Shown: in pieces, positions 1 through 10,040 of the stretch
Numbering within the stretch: the first letter of the stretch is position 1
Layout of the letters: the number at the start of each line of letters is the position of its first letter
From: Gracilaria gracilis
Taxonomy: Eukaryota > Rhodophyta > Florideophyceae > Gracilariales > Gracilariaceae
NCBI GenBank assembly: GCA_030374805.1
Contig: JARGSG010000081.1
Span: forward strand, 62,001 to 126,000
Length of the DNA stretch: 64,000 nt
Direction: 5' to 3'
Notes under the pieces: model-generated
Databases searched by the model: none
The model's input: only the letters and a program-made list of their open reading frames with translations
What the model was told of the DNA's origin: nothing
Made by a program: the position numbers and the translations under genes

Positions 1-314
1 GACTCCTGGTGCTGGTGGTTTTCCTCAGCTCTACCTTTTGTGGCGGCGGCGGCGGCGCGGGCGGCGCAGACGGTGCAGACGGCGCCGATGCAACTGGCGT
101 GATTGGCGCAGACGGCGTGGACGACTGCGACGTGGTGGTGGTGGTGGTGGTGGTGGTGGTGGTGGTGGTGGCGGTGGCGGTAGTGGCGGTGGTGGTGGTA
201 GAGGGCCCCAGCCCGCGCGGCGCCTTTGCGGCCAGCGGGCGATGCGTGCTCTTGCGCGGCGGCATGGCTCCCGGCGACTGCGGCGGCGGCGGCGGCGGCT
301 GCTGCTGCTGCGGC

Positions 315-357
<43 letters not shown>

Positions 358-850
358 GTTGCGGCGCAGACGCGGGCGCAGACGCGGGCGCGGGCGCGGA
401 CGCGGGCGCGGGCGCAGGCGCGGCCAACGGCGCGGCGGGGAAAGATTTTGCAAGCGGCATGGCGCGGCACGCGCGGCGCGGCGCGGCGGCTGCGCTGGGA
501 GCGCTGGGAGTGCGGCGCGCTGCAACGGCGACCGGCGCGCGCGCGATGGCGAGCGACGACGGGCGTGAGCGCGCAAGCGGCGGCACGTCGCGCGCGACAG
601 CGCGCAGTGGTGGCGGGCGGCAGCGGCAGCGGCGCGCACAGCATGGGCGGCGGCACGGCGCGCACAGCATGGGCGGCGGCACGGCGCGCACGCGCAAAAA
701 TCGAGCGGCTGCCACAGCGCTGCGCAGCGCGCCGCCGTCTGTGAGCCGCACACAAGGCGCGCGCAGCCAGCCGCGCCCGCGCCCGCGCACGGCACATGTG
801 CCAACTGCCGCCGCCGCAGCAGCGGCGGCGGCAGCTGTGGATAGATAGCA
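1..850. repeat. GC-rich triplet-repeat region
   Basis: About 850 bp of G/C-rich low-complexity DNA dominated by GGC/GCG triplets, with a nearly pure GGT run at about 133-205 and GGGCGC-type runs at about 365-425. Several frames stay open on both strands because stop codons are rare in such sequence, and the predicted products are poly-G, poly-R, poly-A or poly-V. I see no convincing protein here. It lies upstream of the rubredoxin gene and may include its promoter or 5' UTR. Confidence 0.7.
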
Positions 851-912
851 GATGCGAAAGTGCTTTGCTAGATGCGAGCTCGGCGGTGCGTTGCGAGAGA
901 GAGCGTTTGAAG

Positions 913-1571
913 ATGGCGTTTGTGGGCTGCGTGCCGCTGCAACTGCGACGCGGCGACGCGCGCGCGCCGCTGACGAGCGATCGGCGCGACGCGCGTTATG
1001 GACGCGCGCGCTGCGCGAGGCGCGGCGGCGGCGCCGCCGCTTGCATACGCGCGCGCGGCGGCGGTGAGGACGGTGGCAGCGAGTTGGTGGCGGAGGAGGA
1101 GGAGCTTAAGTCTCTGGACGCGCTCAACGCGCAGCGCTCCGGCGCGGCGCAAGCGCAGGCGGGCGCGGCGCAAGCGCAGGCGCAGACGCGGCGGCGGCGA
1201 CCGACGAGCGCAGCGACGCGCAAAAGGAAGTGGAGCGTCTGCGCGCGGCGGAGAAGTTCATCACGGTGGACGAGGGGCGGTACGAGTGCCCCGCGTGCGG
1301 CTACGTGTACGAGCCCGACCAGGGCGACAAGGCGGCGCGCATTGCGCCCGGCACGCCGTTCAACGACGTGGCGGACGGCTACTTTTGCCCCGTGTGTCGC
1401 ACGCCCAAGCGGCGCTTCGTGCCGCGCAAGAAGGTGATTGCCGGCTTTGCAGACAACCAGGCGTACGGGCTGGGCTCCAACAGCATGACGGCCGGCCAAA
1501 AGAACCTGGCCATCTTTGGCGGGCTGGTGCTGGCGTTCTTGCTGCTGCTTTCCGGCTACGCGCTCAACTAG
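913..1571 (+). CDS. Plastid membrane-anchored rubredoxin
   Basis: The C-terminal half (about 1230-1571) is a clear rubredoxin: two knuckles, YECPACGYVY and FCPVCRTPKR, whose four cysteines bind one iron. A linker follows, then a hydrophobic segment (IFGGLVLAFLLLLSGYAL) that anchors the protein at the end of the chain. This is the architecture of the thylakoid rubredoxin of cyanobacteria and plastids (RubA/RBD1), needed for photosystem II assembly. The ATG at 913 opens a frame starting MAFVGC, with an arginine- and alanine-rich, transit-peptide-like leader and then an acidic helix-forming stretch. That frame and the rubredoxin frame differ by one base. They must be joined between about 1186 and 1230, by a small intron or a sequencing slip in the GCG repeats; the rubredoxin frame has a TAA at 1107 and no ATG of its own. 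Function confident; exact start and join uncertain. Confidence 0.8.
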
Positions 1572-1618
1572 CCTTTGCGGCTATGCGCTCAACTGGCGTT
1601 TCCGGCTACGCGCTCAAC
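1550..1618 (+). repeat. 25-bp tandem repeat at gene end
   Basis: The last codons of the rubredoxin gene (TTCCGGCTACGCGCTCAAC) recur at 1575-1593 with two changes and at 1600-1618 exactly, at 25-bp spacing. Only the first copy is translated; the stop codon lies between copies 1 and 2. Confidence 0.85.
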
Positions 1619-2499
1619 GACTAGCGAGCGCTGTACGGACGCGCCGTTTGAAAGCGCACGGTGGAGGGGGGGGGTGGACATATCGTCGGTGGCAGTTTTG
1701 CATGAAGCTGCGCGTTGGTGCCGCTGTGCATTGCAGTATGCATAGATACTTGCATAAAAAGAAGTTAACGTTATGTACCAACTTGGAGGAATATAAGACA
1801 ACTTTACTGCTTGGAGCAGCAGCGACCAGTGGTCACTGACCACGCGACGGCGCGCGCGCGCCTAAATATACGCGCGCACGCGCGCCGAAACACGTCATGG
1901 CGCGCGCGCCTTTTTGTGCCACTGCGCGCGCCGGTTGGTGACAGCTTTTTACATGTGGCCGTTGGCAGTGAGCGCGTGTGTTTACCAGTGCTGGGGTGAT
2001 GTGTATCTACAGTATCTACAATCACAACTGTTTTCGGCGCCGAGCGGCGCACTGCATGAACGGCGCCCGCCTGCGCATGCACCTGATCACTCGTAACCTT
2101 AGATAGTACAGTATGTACTTCACAGTCACAGACGGACGGTGCATCCGCACTGGATACGTTACTGCTATAATAGGCCGAACAGCGGCGCACGCCATAGTTG
2201 ATACCGAAGGTATCGAGGTTCGGTGTATCTGTGCAAGCAGACGATCTACCAACGGTAGCAACGTTACCTGCAAGCAGCGCGCGCGCCATTTTGAGAGCTA
2301 GAGCGCTAGAGCGAAAACATGAACAGTGAAAACAAAAATAAACGGCGTCAAGCCGCGTCAAGCAATGCTTTGATCGTTCACATACAGTGGCGCATACAAC
2401 AACAAACAACAAGCAAAAGCAATGCAATCAGTGCAACACAACATCTCTCTCTCTCTCTCTCCTTCTCTCTCCCTCTGCTGTGCTGCCCAAAACACGCAG
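1619..2499. other. Intergenic, between convergent genes
   Basis: No supported gene. Contains a CT microsatellite at about 2443-2475, alternating CG-rich purine/pyrimidine runs at 1848-1905, and one exact copy of the 11-mer TACCAACGGTA at 2247-2257. Confidence 0.6.
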
Positions 2500-3219
2500 C
2501 TACGTGAGCGAGCGCAGCGGCAACGACGACAGGCTATCGCTCCACGCGTCGGCAAACAGGATGGCAAACGCCATGTAGTACGACAGTACGGACGCCAACA
2601 CGCCCGCCACGCCCGAAATCACCGCCGCCCACCGGTGGTCGAACAGCGCCACCGCGTCGAACGCGTACACCACAATGAGGAGAAACAGCGTGCCGCACGC
2701 GCAGCGGTCGATGCGAAAGCTCGGAACCCATAGCACCAGCGCCGACAGCGCGAACAGCACGTTGTACGTCAGTGCCAGCACCACGTCCGCCTCCAATCCG
2801 CGCTGTGTAGCCATCACTTCGCCGCCGCCCGCTGCCGCCGCCGCCGCGGGCGAAAAAAGCGCCGAGTATAGAAAAATAGCCTGCGCCAGCCAGTGGAAGC
2901 CGAACAGCGCAAACGTGTTGGCGGCGTGCATATTGTTGAGCAGAAAGTGGTAGTATGCCGCAAACAGCTGCGCAAAGCTACCCAGCGAAGTAGCCACAGC
3001 GAACAGCAGCGGGTGTAGAGTGCGCTGTCCCAGCAGCTTGGGCACGGACCACAGCGTGATAGCGATAGCAAAGCCGATCAATCCGAACGGCGTCGGGTCA
3101 GCGATGGGGCGATACGGCCTGGACGCGCACGACAGCGGCAGCAACGGCTTGCGCGGCGCCGAGAGCAGTTTCAATATGAGCGCCGCTTGTTGCACGCGCG
3201 CGCCCTTGAGTCGTGTCAT
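2500..3219 (-). CDS. GPR1/FUN34/YaaH-like membrane protein
   Basis: 239-aa polytopic membrane protein read from the ATG at 3219; the frame stays open further upstream but that part is low-complexity. About six hydrophobic segments are visible from residue 48 to the end. The first is preceded by ADPTPFGLIGFAIA, resembling the N-P-x-P-x-G-L signature that opens the acetate/succinate transporter family (AceTr: GPR1, FUN34, SatP/YaaH). A second family-like block is NTFALFGFHWL. The length fits the family (about 190-280 aa). An alanine/glycine insert (SPAAAAAAGGGEV) lies in a loop. Likely role, by family, is transport of acetate or small monocarboxylates or ammonium export. The signature is divergent, so the substrate is unknown. 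Confidence 0.55.
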   Translation of the reverse strand: MTRLKGARVQQAALILKLLSAPRKPLLPLSCASRPYRPIADPTPFGLIGFAIAITLWSVPKLLGQRTLHPLLFAVATSLGSFAQLFAAYYHFLLNNMHAANTFALFGFHWLAQAIFLYSALFSPAAAAAAGGGEVMATQRGLEADVVLALTYNVLFALSALVLWVPSFRIDRCACGTLFLLIVVYAFDAVALFDHRWAAVISGVAGVLASVLSYYMAFAILFADAWSDSLSSLPLRSLT

Positions 3220-4123
3220 ACCCCCACAACAACAGCTGCCAACACACACAAACACACACGGAGCGCCGGCGAGCGACGCTAGTGTCTCACAAGCACCGCC
3301 GACACAAAACACCGCAGCGCGCACACACCACACGCACGCAAGGCACAAACAAAAAACGCATCGTTCGTCGTGCGCCACCGCGTCCGCTTCCGCCGTATCC
3401 GCCGTCCCCCCCCCTCCGCTATAAACGGCGCGCGCAAAAACTGCCAGCGTAGCGCCGTCGCCACTCGGCAGCAGCGGCGGCGACGCTGCGCGCGCGCGCA
3501 AAAAGCACGCCGTGCTTACAGCGTGCGTACGCGTGATACACGCGCGCGCGCGCGCGACGCGTGGCGCGCGTGCAGTGGCTGCTGCGCGGTTGCTTTCTTG
3601 GCGCACGCGCGCGTGTGTGGCGGTTGGCGTTTTGCGTTTCGGTTTGGTTTCGGTTTGTCGTTTCACAACGGCCGCGGCGGCGGTGGCACTGTATTCAAAC
3701 TGTTACTCGGTGAAAAACAAATGGAAAGATCGAAGGTCCTTGTCACTCCCAGGTGGAATCCCCGATGTTCTACGGGTTGTCCTTTGGCCGTGTCAGCTAC
3801 ATTCGAGACTTCCTCCCTGATACCGGAGAACGGTCCTACAAGTGTGATCAAATGCGAGCGGTGACAATCAAATACACAAACAGCCGTTCAAACAAGCACG
3901 CAGTACGATGGGTGGATACTTAAAGGCACGTTTCGTTACAGCGTTTCAAACGCGATTCGAGAATCAGATGTCTTTTTATACATCAGCGCGGATCAAATCA
4001 CTATAAGAACTCCAGCATGACTGATATGTTGTGTCACCATCATCTCCAACAACTCGCTACTGCACCTTCCGTTCTTACCTTTTACTCACAACGATCGCGG
4101 ACGCCACAGTTCCTCAGCCCATA
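3220..4123. other. Divergent intergenic region
   Basis: Separates the minus-strand transporter from the plus-strand gene starting at 4124. CA-rich and CG-rich simple sequence fills 3220-3660; unique sequence follows. A TATA-like element is annotated separately. No further gene seen. Confidence 0.55.
4002..4007 (+). promoter_or_regulatory. TATA-like box
   Basis: TATAAG, 117 bp before the ATG at 4124. The spacing matches other TATA-to-ATG distances in this window (about 90-130 bp). Confidence 0.4.
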
Positions 4124-6019
4124 ATGACACATCAACACCACATCGACGCGAGCCGTGCCCATCTGTCCTTCGTACAAAACTGCGGCGCCAGACGACCTCG
4201 CGCAAGCCACAAACCGAGCCTTAATGAGCTCCCTAGTGAGCTGCATGACCTCCTTCTCGAAAATATTCGAAGCAATGGCCGGAGTGAGCAACCACCCCGT
4301 CAGCAGCCAGTTTTGCGCTTGCAATCACTACGACGCATGCGGTCTTTACTTCATGCTGTTCTGTACTTTGAAGTATTTCTAAAACAATACGCCGATCTCG
4401 TTAAGGAAGTCGATGTTCTTTTTCCCGCGACGAGTTGGGATGTTCACGAGTACCAAGACCGCTCTGTTCATTCACCGGTGTTGCTCAGAACTATCGCTCG
4501 CAGTTGTGCTTCACGGTTAGTAACTCTTCGCCTCCCCTTATACGAGTTTTCAGGCGCTGAAACCATCCTGCCTACGGTGTTTGAGGAATGCAAGCAACTG
4601 GAGACCTTGGCATTTGATGATGGCGGCCGTGTCGATGAGCGCATCGGAAAACTTCTCGGAGAGTCAACAGTCACCGATCTAACGGTTAACCGACCTAGCA
4701 TACATGCGATTACGGCGCTTCGAGACGGGCTACATCGGCTCAAAACTGTTCGGCTATGCATGGTTGAAAGGGAGTTAATCAATGATCTGCGCACACTCCT
4801 GAAGTCATCTTGTCTCGCGAAACTGGTGAACCTTAGCATTGAATTTTCTGAACGATGTCGTGTAACAGTGGATGATAGGGGCGCAGATGAGCATAGCGAT
4901 CCAAATTTCAATCCCCGGTGCAATGTCATGGCGTTCCTTGAAGACCTGGGTGCCCAGTTGGGGCAATGGCTACCCCTTATCCGGAGCCTCAAACTCAGCC
5001 TGACATCCAACCATATCGGACAAAGCGGCGCTCAGCTCAGGAAGAGAGAAGTAACTGCGGTCAACCGCTTGGCGGCCAGCATTGTTGCATTACGCGCATC
5101 CCTGAGTGGCAGTAGGAGCACGAACGGCAAGCGAAGAACAATTCACCTGAGCACTACATCATCATCGCAACTGCAACGAATAACATATGCGATGCAAGAT
5201 GCGTGCAGGGCAGCTGACGTGCGATTGGATATTGATGGGTACGGAGTACGTGTACCAATGCATTCTAAACAGGGACATGATGAATTGCTAAACGATTACT
5301 TCGTGAGCAGGGTGAACATTCGTCCGGTATTAATTACACGCGTGTTCGGAGCAAGCGAATTTCCAGACGAAGAATATCGAGAATTCAACAAGCTGGAAGA
5401 GGTGTGCATTCACTTTGACAAGATAATGACTCATTACTCATCCCAATTGTGGGAGTTCTGGCGTAACTGCGGTACATTTGTAGAGAAGGCGTCCATGCGA
5501 TGCTGTGCAGAGAAGAGACGGGAAGAACCCGGCATGGGCGCCGAGGAGGCTGATGGTGATGAGCAACGACGAACTGAGCGGATGAACATAATGATTTTCC
5601 ACATGGCACTGGCTCTGAAGAACTTGAAGGTACTTGAAGTCACCGTTTGTGGGCTGGCAACCACGGAGAATAACGAAACTATGTTACCAGCGTGGATGCA
5701 GCATACGTTTCAACACGGGTGTCTGGCGCAGGTGCGCCATCTGTATTTCGTTGTCTGTGAGTGTGAGGGTGCAGTAGACAGCTTCGTGCGGCTTTGTTTG
5801 TCGATTCTAGACAGATTTTGTCAGTTGCCCAGCTTAGAGAGCGTGCAGGTATCGCGAGTTAAGAGACCCTCGATGCCGAATACTAGCTCGGCGCAACTTG
5901 ATGAGGCTGCGAGGGGGTTGCGGGAACTGAGAGAGCGGTATGAGGATGTATGTCTGGGAGGGGTTGCGACGGCTTTGAAGGAGTGGAGGAGTAGCGTGCG
6001 ACACTCGGCGCCGGTGTGA
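4124..6019 (+). CDS. Hypothetical protein, F-box/LRR-like
   Basis: 631-aa protein from the first in-frame ATG at 4124; 31 further open codons upstream have no ATG. No signal peptide or membrane segment. Near the N-terminus, SLNELPSELHDLLLENI resembles the start of an F-box (L-P-x-E-L). The middle is leucine-rich with loosely spaced blocks such as LVTLRLPLYEFSG, LKTVRLCMVERE and LVNLSIEFSE, as in degenerate leucine-rich repeats of F-box substrate adaptors. A lysine/glutamate-rich loop (EKRREEPGMGAEEADGDEQ) interrupts the C-terminal half. A role in SCF ubiquitin ligases is only suggested; I do not recognise the family. Single uninterrupted exon. Confidence 0.6.
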   Translation: MTHQHHIDASRAHLSFVQNCGARRPRASHKPSLNELPSELHDLLLENIRSNGRSEQPPRQQPVLRLQSLRRMRSLLHAVLYFEVFLKQYADLVKEVDVLFPATSWDVHEYQDRSVHSPVLLRTIARSCASRLVTLRLPLYEFSGAETILPTVFEECKQLETLAFDDGGRVDERIGKLLGESTVTDLTVNRPSIHAITALRDGLHRLKTVRLCMVERELINDLRTLLKSSCLAKLVNLSIEFSERCRVTVDDRGADEHSDPNFNPRCNVMAFLEDLGAQLGQWLPLIRSLKLSLTSNHIGQSGAQLRKREVTAVNRLAASIVALRASLSGSRSTNGKRRTIHLSTTSSSQLQRITYAMQDACRAADVRLDIDGYGVRVPMHSKQGHDELLNDYFVSRVNIRPVLITRVFGASEFPDEEYREFNKLEEVCIHFDKIMTHYSSQLWEFWRNCGTFVEKASMRCCAEKRREEPGMGAEEADGDEQRRTERMNIMIFHMALALKNLKVLEVTVCGLATTENNETMLPAWMQHTFQHGCLAQVRHLYFVVCECEGAVDSFVRLCLSILDRFCQLPSLESVQVSRVKRPSMPNTSSAQLDEAARGLRELRERYEDVCLGGVATALKEWRSSVRHSAPV

Positions 6020-6437
6020 AGCGTTAGCAACAATGAAAGACACAGTTCGTCGTCTGACTTGCTTGAACATAATCTTAACTACTAAACATAACCAGACCTA
6101 ACTTTACGTTGTATGCCAGCAAGCATGTGGTTTCAATACTGCCTGCGAGCGGTGCGGCTCGTTCGACGGCAGAAAACGAGTAAAGTGAAAACCACTACCA
6201 CTTTGGTCGAAGAAGTAAGGGAGCTGCGGTTCGAAGCCATGATCCAAACGGTAGGGTGAAGTGTGAGGGGGGGTAGGGGGGGAAGGGGGGTGCGACGCGT
6301 GCGCGCACTCGTGCGCGCTTGCGGCCGACCCAATGGGCCGTGTGCGTGGCGCGTGCGCTGCGCGTGGGGGCGCCAGATAAAGAGGGTGCTGTAAGCACGG
6401 CAGCGGACGCACACGCCGCGTCGATCCGCTCCATCGC

Positions 6438-6524
6438 TGTTCGGTCGCCCACGCTTCGCAAGAGGGCCAACGAGGGCTATCCAGTCTATCTATTATGCGC
6501 GCACGTGGCAACGAGGAACCAAAG
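6438..6524. repeat. 86-bp repeat, copy 1
   Basis: Shared with 19132-19217 at high identity, same orientation; both contain GGGCTATCCAGTCTATCTAT. Neither copy lies in a recognisable gene. Confidence 0.8.
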
Positions 6525-6659
6525 AGCAATTTTGGTTGACAACTGTCAGCATCCTGATGATCAGGGCGCGTTGATTCGTTCCGCTTATTTGTCCTTGCAT
6601 CGTCGAAACGCTCACGTTCACAATGTGAACTTCGCGTGCAATCAAACAGCCCAATTAGC

Positions 6660-6956
6660 CAAGGGTATCTATTTTAGTTCGCATTCTCGGACCACAGTGT
6701 TGAACGCTTTTCTTTTAATACGTCATCCGACATTAATGTCGTGATGGCAGTGCGCTCGGTCTCTGCATCACTTATTGTCCAGTGCAATGCTCGGTTTCAC
6801 TTTAGAGCTTTATCGGACCAAGGAACACCCTCTGCAGCACGAGAACCCAGGTGGCCGATTCCCCTTGGAGAACGAGCAACCACCGCAACAACTTCCAAAC
6901 GGCCTCCCCGCCCCGCCATTACCCCCTGATAGTACACCTGTGTTAGCAAGTTGTCC
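6660..6956. repeat. Duplicated block, copy 1
   Basis: Nearly identical to 19768-20093, same orientation, apart from small indels (copy 2 has about 20 extra bases after TTTAGAGC). Identity stops abruptly at about 6956, exactly where the heparinase-like ORF opens, marking a duplication or insertion breakpoint. Confidence 0.85.
6810..6956 (-). pseudogene. Fragment of CC-motif secreted protein
   Basis: On the minus strand this encodes the last 48 residues of the protein at 19949-20671, including the paired signature SCCGGCS and SCCRGCSLVR and the same stop. Upstream of the breakpoint at about 6956 the homology ends, so signal peptide and body are missing. A dead 3' fragment carried by the duplication. 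Confidence 0.75.
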
Positions 6957-6983
6957 AACCCTATTCTGAAGAAGCTGATACAG

Positions 6984-8039
6984 ATGGAACGCGGTGGGGA
7001 AACGGCCGTGTATGATGGAAAGCAAGATTTGTCCTCTGCGTCACGGGAACAGTTGGATGCGCTTGAACCGTTGGCGAGTCACATCATGAATATGACAGAC
7101 GGCTACTCACAGAGTTTCTTCATGTGCGCTGTATGGAGTAGCGTGAATGAGAAGGTGGTGAAAGAGCGTGGCAGCAGCGAGTCATTCATGATAACAACGG
7201 TCGATGACTGCGTGAAAGCATCCGTGGGGTGGGCAAAAGTGCTACTTGCTCATCGAGCAGTGACTTGCGCGGGCAAATGCGCAAGGGGACGCAGTGGATC
7301 ACGTGCTTTTCTTTGGGATGAAGATAAGTGGTTCGAGATTCGGAATGACTGGTACTCTGCGGGTGCTGCTCTAGCTCTGACGTTGGATGTTTTGTATGAT
7401 CGATTTACTGCGGAGGAGAGGACATCTGTTCTAAGCGCATTGGCGATGCTCATGTACAAACAGACTTCATGGGGAACGGCACTCGAAAGCTCTCGCAACT
7501 CACCGAACGCAGCACAACATCCTCATCGCATCTTCAGCAACTGGGCACTGTACCATGGACACTTGTATATCACTAACTTGGTACTGGAAGGAGAGCATGA
7601 ATTCGATGTGTATGCTTCTGGCGTGTTATCGTCGAGCAGTGAGGACGGGTTCAACGCCGGTCTCGACAAGCGCTTCATGGCCCTGATTGGAGCGTACATG
7701 ACGCATGCGGTGTATCCGGACGGCGCTACGTTTGAAGATGCGTACACATACTTCATTGCACTTCGAGAGGGTTCATTGGCGCTTGTTGCGGCCGAACGGA
7801 GGGGACTGAGGGTAATGGACACTGACAGGTTCCGAGGGTTGATCCACAATGTGGCTCAAATGATGGAGCCGTGGCAATGCGCTCGGGTGTTGGGACATTC
7901 ATCTGGTGGGGGAATGTCGTACCCCGCCTGGGCGGCGTTGTTCAAGTATGCTTATCCAGATGGAGCTCTACCGCAAATGGTTTGGAAGCAGAGGATGGGG
8001 AAGCAAGGACCCCTTCGTAGCCTTTGCTTGTTTCCATAA
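6984..8039 (+). CDS. Heparinase-like alpha/alpha-toroid ORF, truncated
   Basis: 351 aa from the first in-frame ATG (6984). No signal peptide. The helical pattern and motifs DWYSAGAALALTLDVLYDRF, IFSNWALYHGHLYI and YPDGATFEDAYTYF resemble the alpha/alpha-toroid of heparinase II/III-like polysaccharide lyases, where a conserved SNW...G block and a P-D/E-G block line the substrate groove. I infer this from motif shape only. Proteins of that class are usually longer and secreted. This ORF begins 28 bp after the end of a duplicated block, so its N-terminus was probably lost at a rearrangement breakpoint. It could be a remnant or an expressed partial gene. Confidence 0.4.
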   Translation: MERGGETAVYDGKQDLSSASREQLDALEPLASHIMNMTDGYSQSFFMCAVWSSVNEKVVKERGSSESFMITTVDDCVKASVGWAKVLLAHRAVTCAGKCARGRSGSRAFLWDEDKWFEIRNDWYSAGAALALTLDVLYDRFTAEERTSVLSALAMLMYKQTSWGTALESSRNSPNAAQHPHRIFSNWALYHGHLYITNLVLEGEHEFDVYASGVLSSSSEDGFNAGLDKRFMALIGAYMTHAVYPDGATFEDAYTYFIALREGSLALVAAERRGLRVMDTDRFRGLIHNVAQMMEPWQCARVLGHSSGGGMSYPAWAALFKYAYPDGALPQMVWKQRMGKQGPLRSLCLFP

Positions 8040-8115
8040 CGCGTTTACTGTCAACCTGATATGAAATGATACAGGCCGCACGTTCTGCATTCCCTACGAT
8101 GACAAACTTTATATG

Positions 8116-8126
8116 TACCAACGGTA
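8116..8126. promoter_or_regulatory. TACCAACGGTA motif
   Basis: Exact copy of an 11-mer found at least seven times in this window; contains CAACGG, a MYB-type core. Here it lies 77 bp after the stop codon of the heparinase-like ORF. Function unknown. Confidence 0.35.
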
Positions 8127-8429
8127 CCATGCAGAATTTTCATCCCAATTCTTGTCTTTCTTGTTCCCAAGGGGGAGCGAGCGACAGATACACCCACGGA
8201 AACAGCCACTGTCGCATCAAAAAGACTTGCTTAGAATTTTTCGACAGCGACGTTATATATACAACGATTCGTTGAACTACTGGCTTTGTTAACAAAACAA
8301 CATCATTTCTAACAATTCTCGTTCTTTTCGAACTATGCGAGTTGCATGCCCTCTGGATAGAACTCCAACGAAACATCAATGCTCCCACTTTCATACCGCA
8401 GTTCGTACCCAGTGCTGTAGCGTCTCGAG

Positions 8430-8969
8430 TGGAGTCGTGTCGTAGGGTTTGCGACAACAGCAACAAAAAAGACTTCCAGACTTCTAACACTCCTCTCCAC
8501 GCCCGGTCCAACAACACCGCCAAACCGTTTTCCACCGCCTCTCCAACTTCCCAAACAGTGTCGAACATGCCCTTCTTTCTCCAACACTGCTTCAGCTTCA
8601 ACTGTTGCTCTCTCCGCAGAGCCTCCAATCCCTCCTCCTCAATCTCCCAAGATACAATATTTCTCCAGACGCCACACTCGGCAGGTGGCTCCGACGCTGA
8701 CGTGGAACTACGTTCTGTTGGCGCTTTGCCAGCTCCATCTCGCAGTCATCCTAAATGCTCCATCGCAAAGCCCTTACCGCTTCAACCCATTTCACTGCCT
8801 CTGAGACCAGTGGTGATGCAGACTTAGCAGGCGTCACTAAACCACGAAACAACCTTGTACCAATGCTCTTCGAAGAGGCTCCATCTCCTCCCGTGGTGGC
8901 CTGGATTGGGTCAAGACGTTTACCATTTCTTCTCGTTCTTACACGTCCAGCAGCCATGCACCCACCCAT
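8430..8969 (-). pseudogene. Decayed unknown gene, copy A
   Basis: Minus-strand frame beginning at ATG 8969 (MGGCMAAGRVRTRRNGKRLD), about 180 codons, paired with copy B at 24.6-25.2 kb. The encoded sequence agrees between copies for nearly the whole length, including a charged C-terminal part ending near EVWKSF. Copy A is broken by an in-frame TAG at about 8746-8748, where copy B has TGG, and by a two-base difference near 8662 (TTTCTCCAG against TTTCCAG). Because each copy carries different lesions, the parent was probably an intact coding gene. No family recognised; no signal peptide or membrane span. Confidence 0.5.
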
Positions 8970-9319
8970 TCACACCTCCATGGGGTCGTTGGTAGCTAAC
9001 GGTCCCGTTCGTTTTGGGAAAGGCTGTATAAACCATCATTGATTAAGTGGCTACTACTGTACTTTCGTCTCGCTTTCGTCTAGCTTGGAAGTTTTCATTT
9101 GAATGGAATCCTTGCTGTATGGGCTACGATTTCGTGTGGTTTGCTGGTTCGTGGCGACCAATTCATTGGACGAATATGCATCCATTTTGGGGACATGAAA
9201 TGAATTGAGTCATCAACTCGGCGAAAGAGAGGAAAAAAAGACTTTGAAAGTACGACCATCAGTGTTTTCCTTCGGAAATGCGGACGGACTCCCTACCGGG
9301 ACTAATTTACTTTGTCATA

Positions 9320-9381
9320 CCGGCTAGCAGGGATCCTAAGGGCAGATATCGGTATCTGCCCTTCCGTGCCCTGCTAGCCGG
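9320..9381. repeat. Two-step inverted repeat (hairpin)
   Basis: Outer arms of 13 bp (CCGGCTAGCAGGG / CCCTGCTAGCCGG) and inner arms of 10 bp (AGGGCAGATA / TATCTGCCCT), all perfect, around a 4-base loop. The equivalent at 25517-25570 in copy B has lost pairing. It resembles a foldback or MITE end; no terminator function is implied. Confidence 0.85.
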
Positions 9382-9427
9382 CATGTCAACGTATTTCTGT
9401 ACAGAGGCACGGAGCGTTGTGGAAAGT

Positions 9428-10040
9428 AACCGTTTACCAAGGGGGAACCCCGAATTCCACCGGAAGTGAAGCGATAACCACATGAATCACACCTCCGTTG
9501 CCAAGTGGCTCTCCATCTTATTTGTTCGCATTGACTGTTCGGAGACAGATTTTTGAGAAAGAGCGCCTGGACACTCGGAACTTACGCAGAAATAAAACAT
9601 TCAAAAAGGCTGGTCTTGGAACATAGAGATATCATATCCCTCTCTCTTTGTTGAGGCAAGTTACATACCGTAGCAACCAATTCATCGACACCAGGATCGA
9701 AGCCACCTCAAGCGCAAGTTGCAAGTACCGAAGGTTCTTTCGTAGGACGATGTCATGCCGACGGGCTGCGGTATGTGCGTGGGTTTTCGATGCTGTGTAT
9801 GCCGCGTGCGCGATGAGTTTGTTGACGGACGCGCGGTATCTTACGCGCGTCATTGAACACTGAACACTCGTGCATATTTGGCTGAAAAGTACTCGAACGC
9901 ACGCATCTCGTGGCCGCCACTGCCCGCAGAATGGCTGCCGTTCGCACTGCAAAAGAACGAGGGCTGGCTTGTAAAATGGATATGCGATGAGCGAAAGGCC
10001 TTCTTGTTATTTGAAAGTGTGGACAGTTAAGCAGCTTTGA
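9428..10040. other. Intergenic
   Basis: Nothing recognisable: short open frames on both strands, none with motif support. Confidence 0.5.

Larger units (their letters stand above)
6020..6983. other. Intergenic with duplicated blocks
   Basis: No intact gene. Contains a G-rich run at about 6266-6292 and two blocks shared with 19.1-20.1 kb, annotated separately. Confidence 0.6.
8409..9427. repeat. 1-kb duplicated segment, copy A
   Basis: Aligned by eye with 24613-25602 in the same orientation, with scattered substitutions and small indels. It holds a decayed minus-strand gene and, at its right end, a strong inverted repeat (9320-9381). Confidence 0.85.

Noticed and set aside
9..848. Long overlapping open frames on both strands
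   Set aside because: Low-complexity GGC/GGT triplets without stops; products are homopolymer-like.
6228..6240. tRNA B-box-like GGTTCGAAGCC
   Set aside because: No A box or cloverleaf around it.
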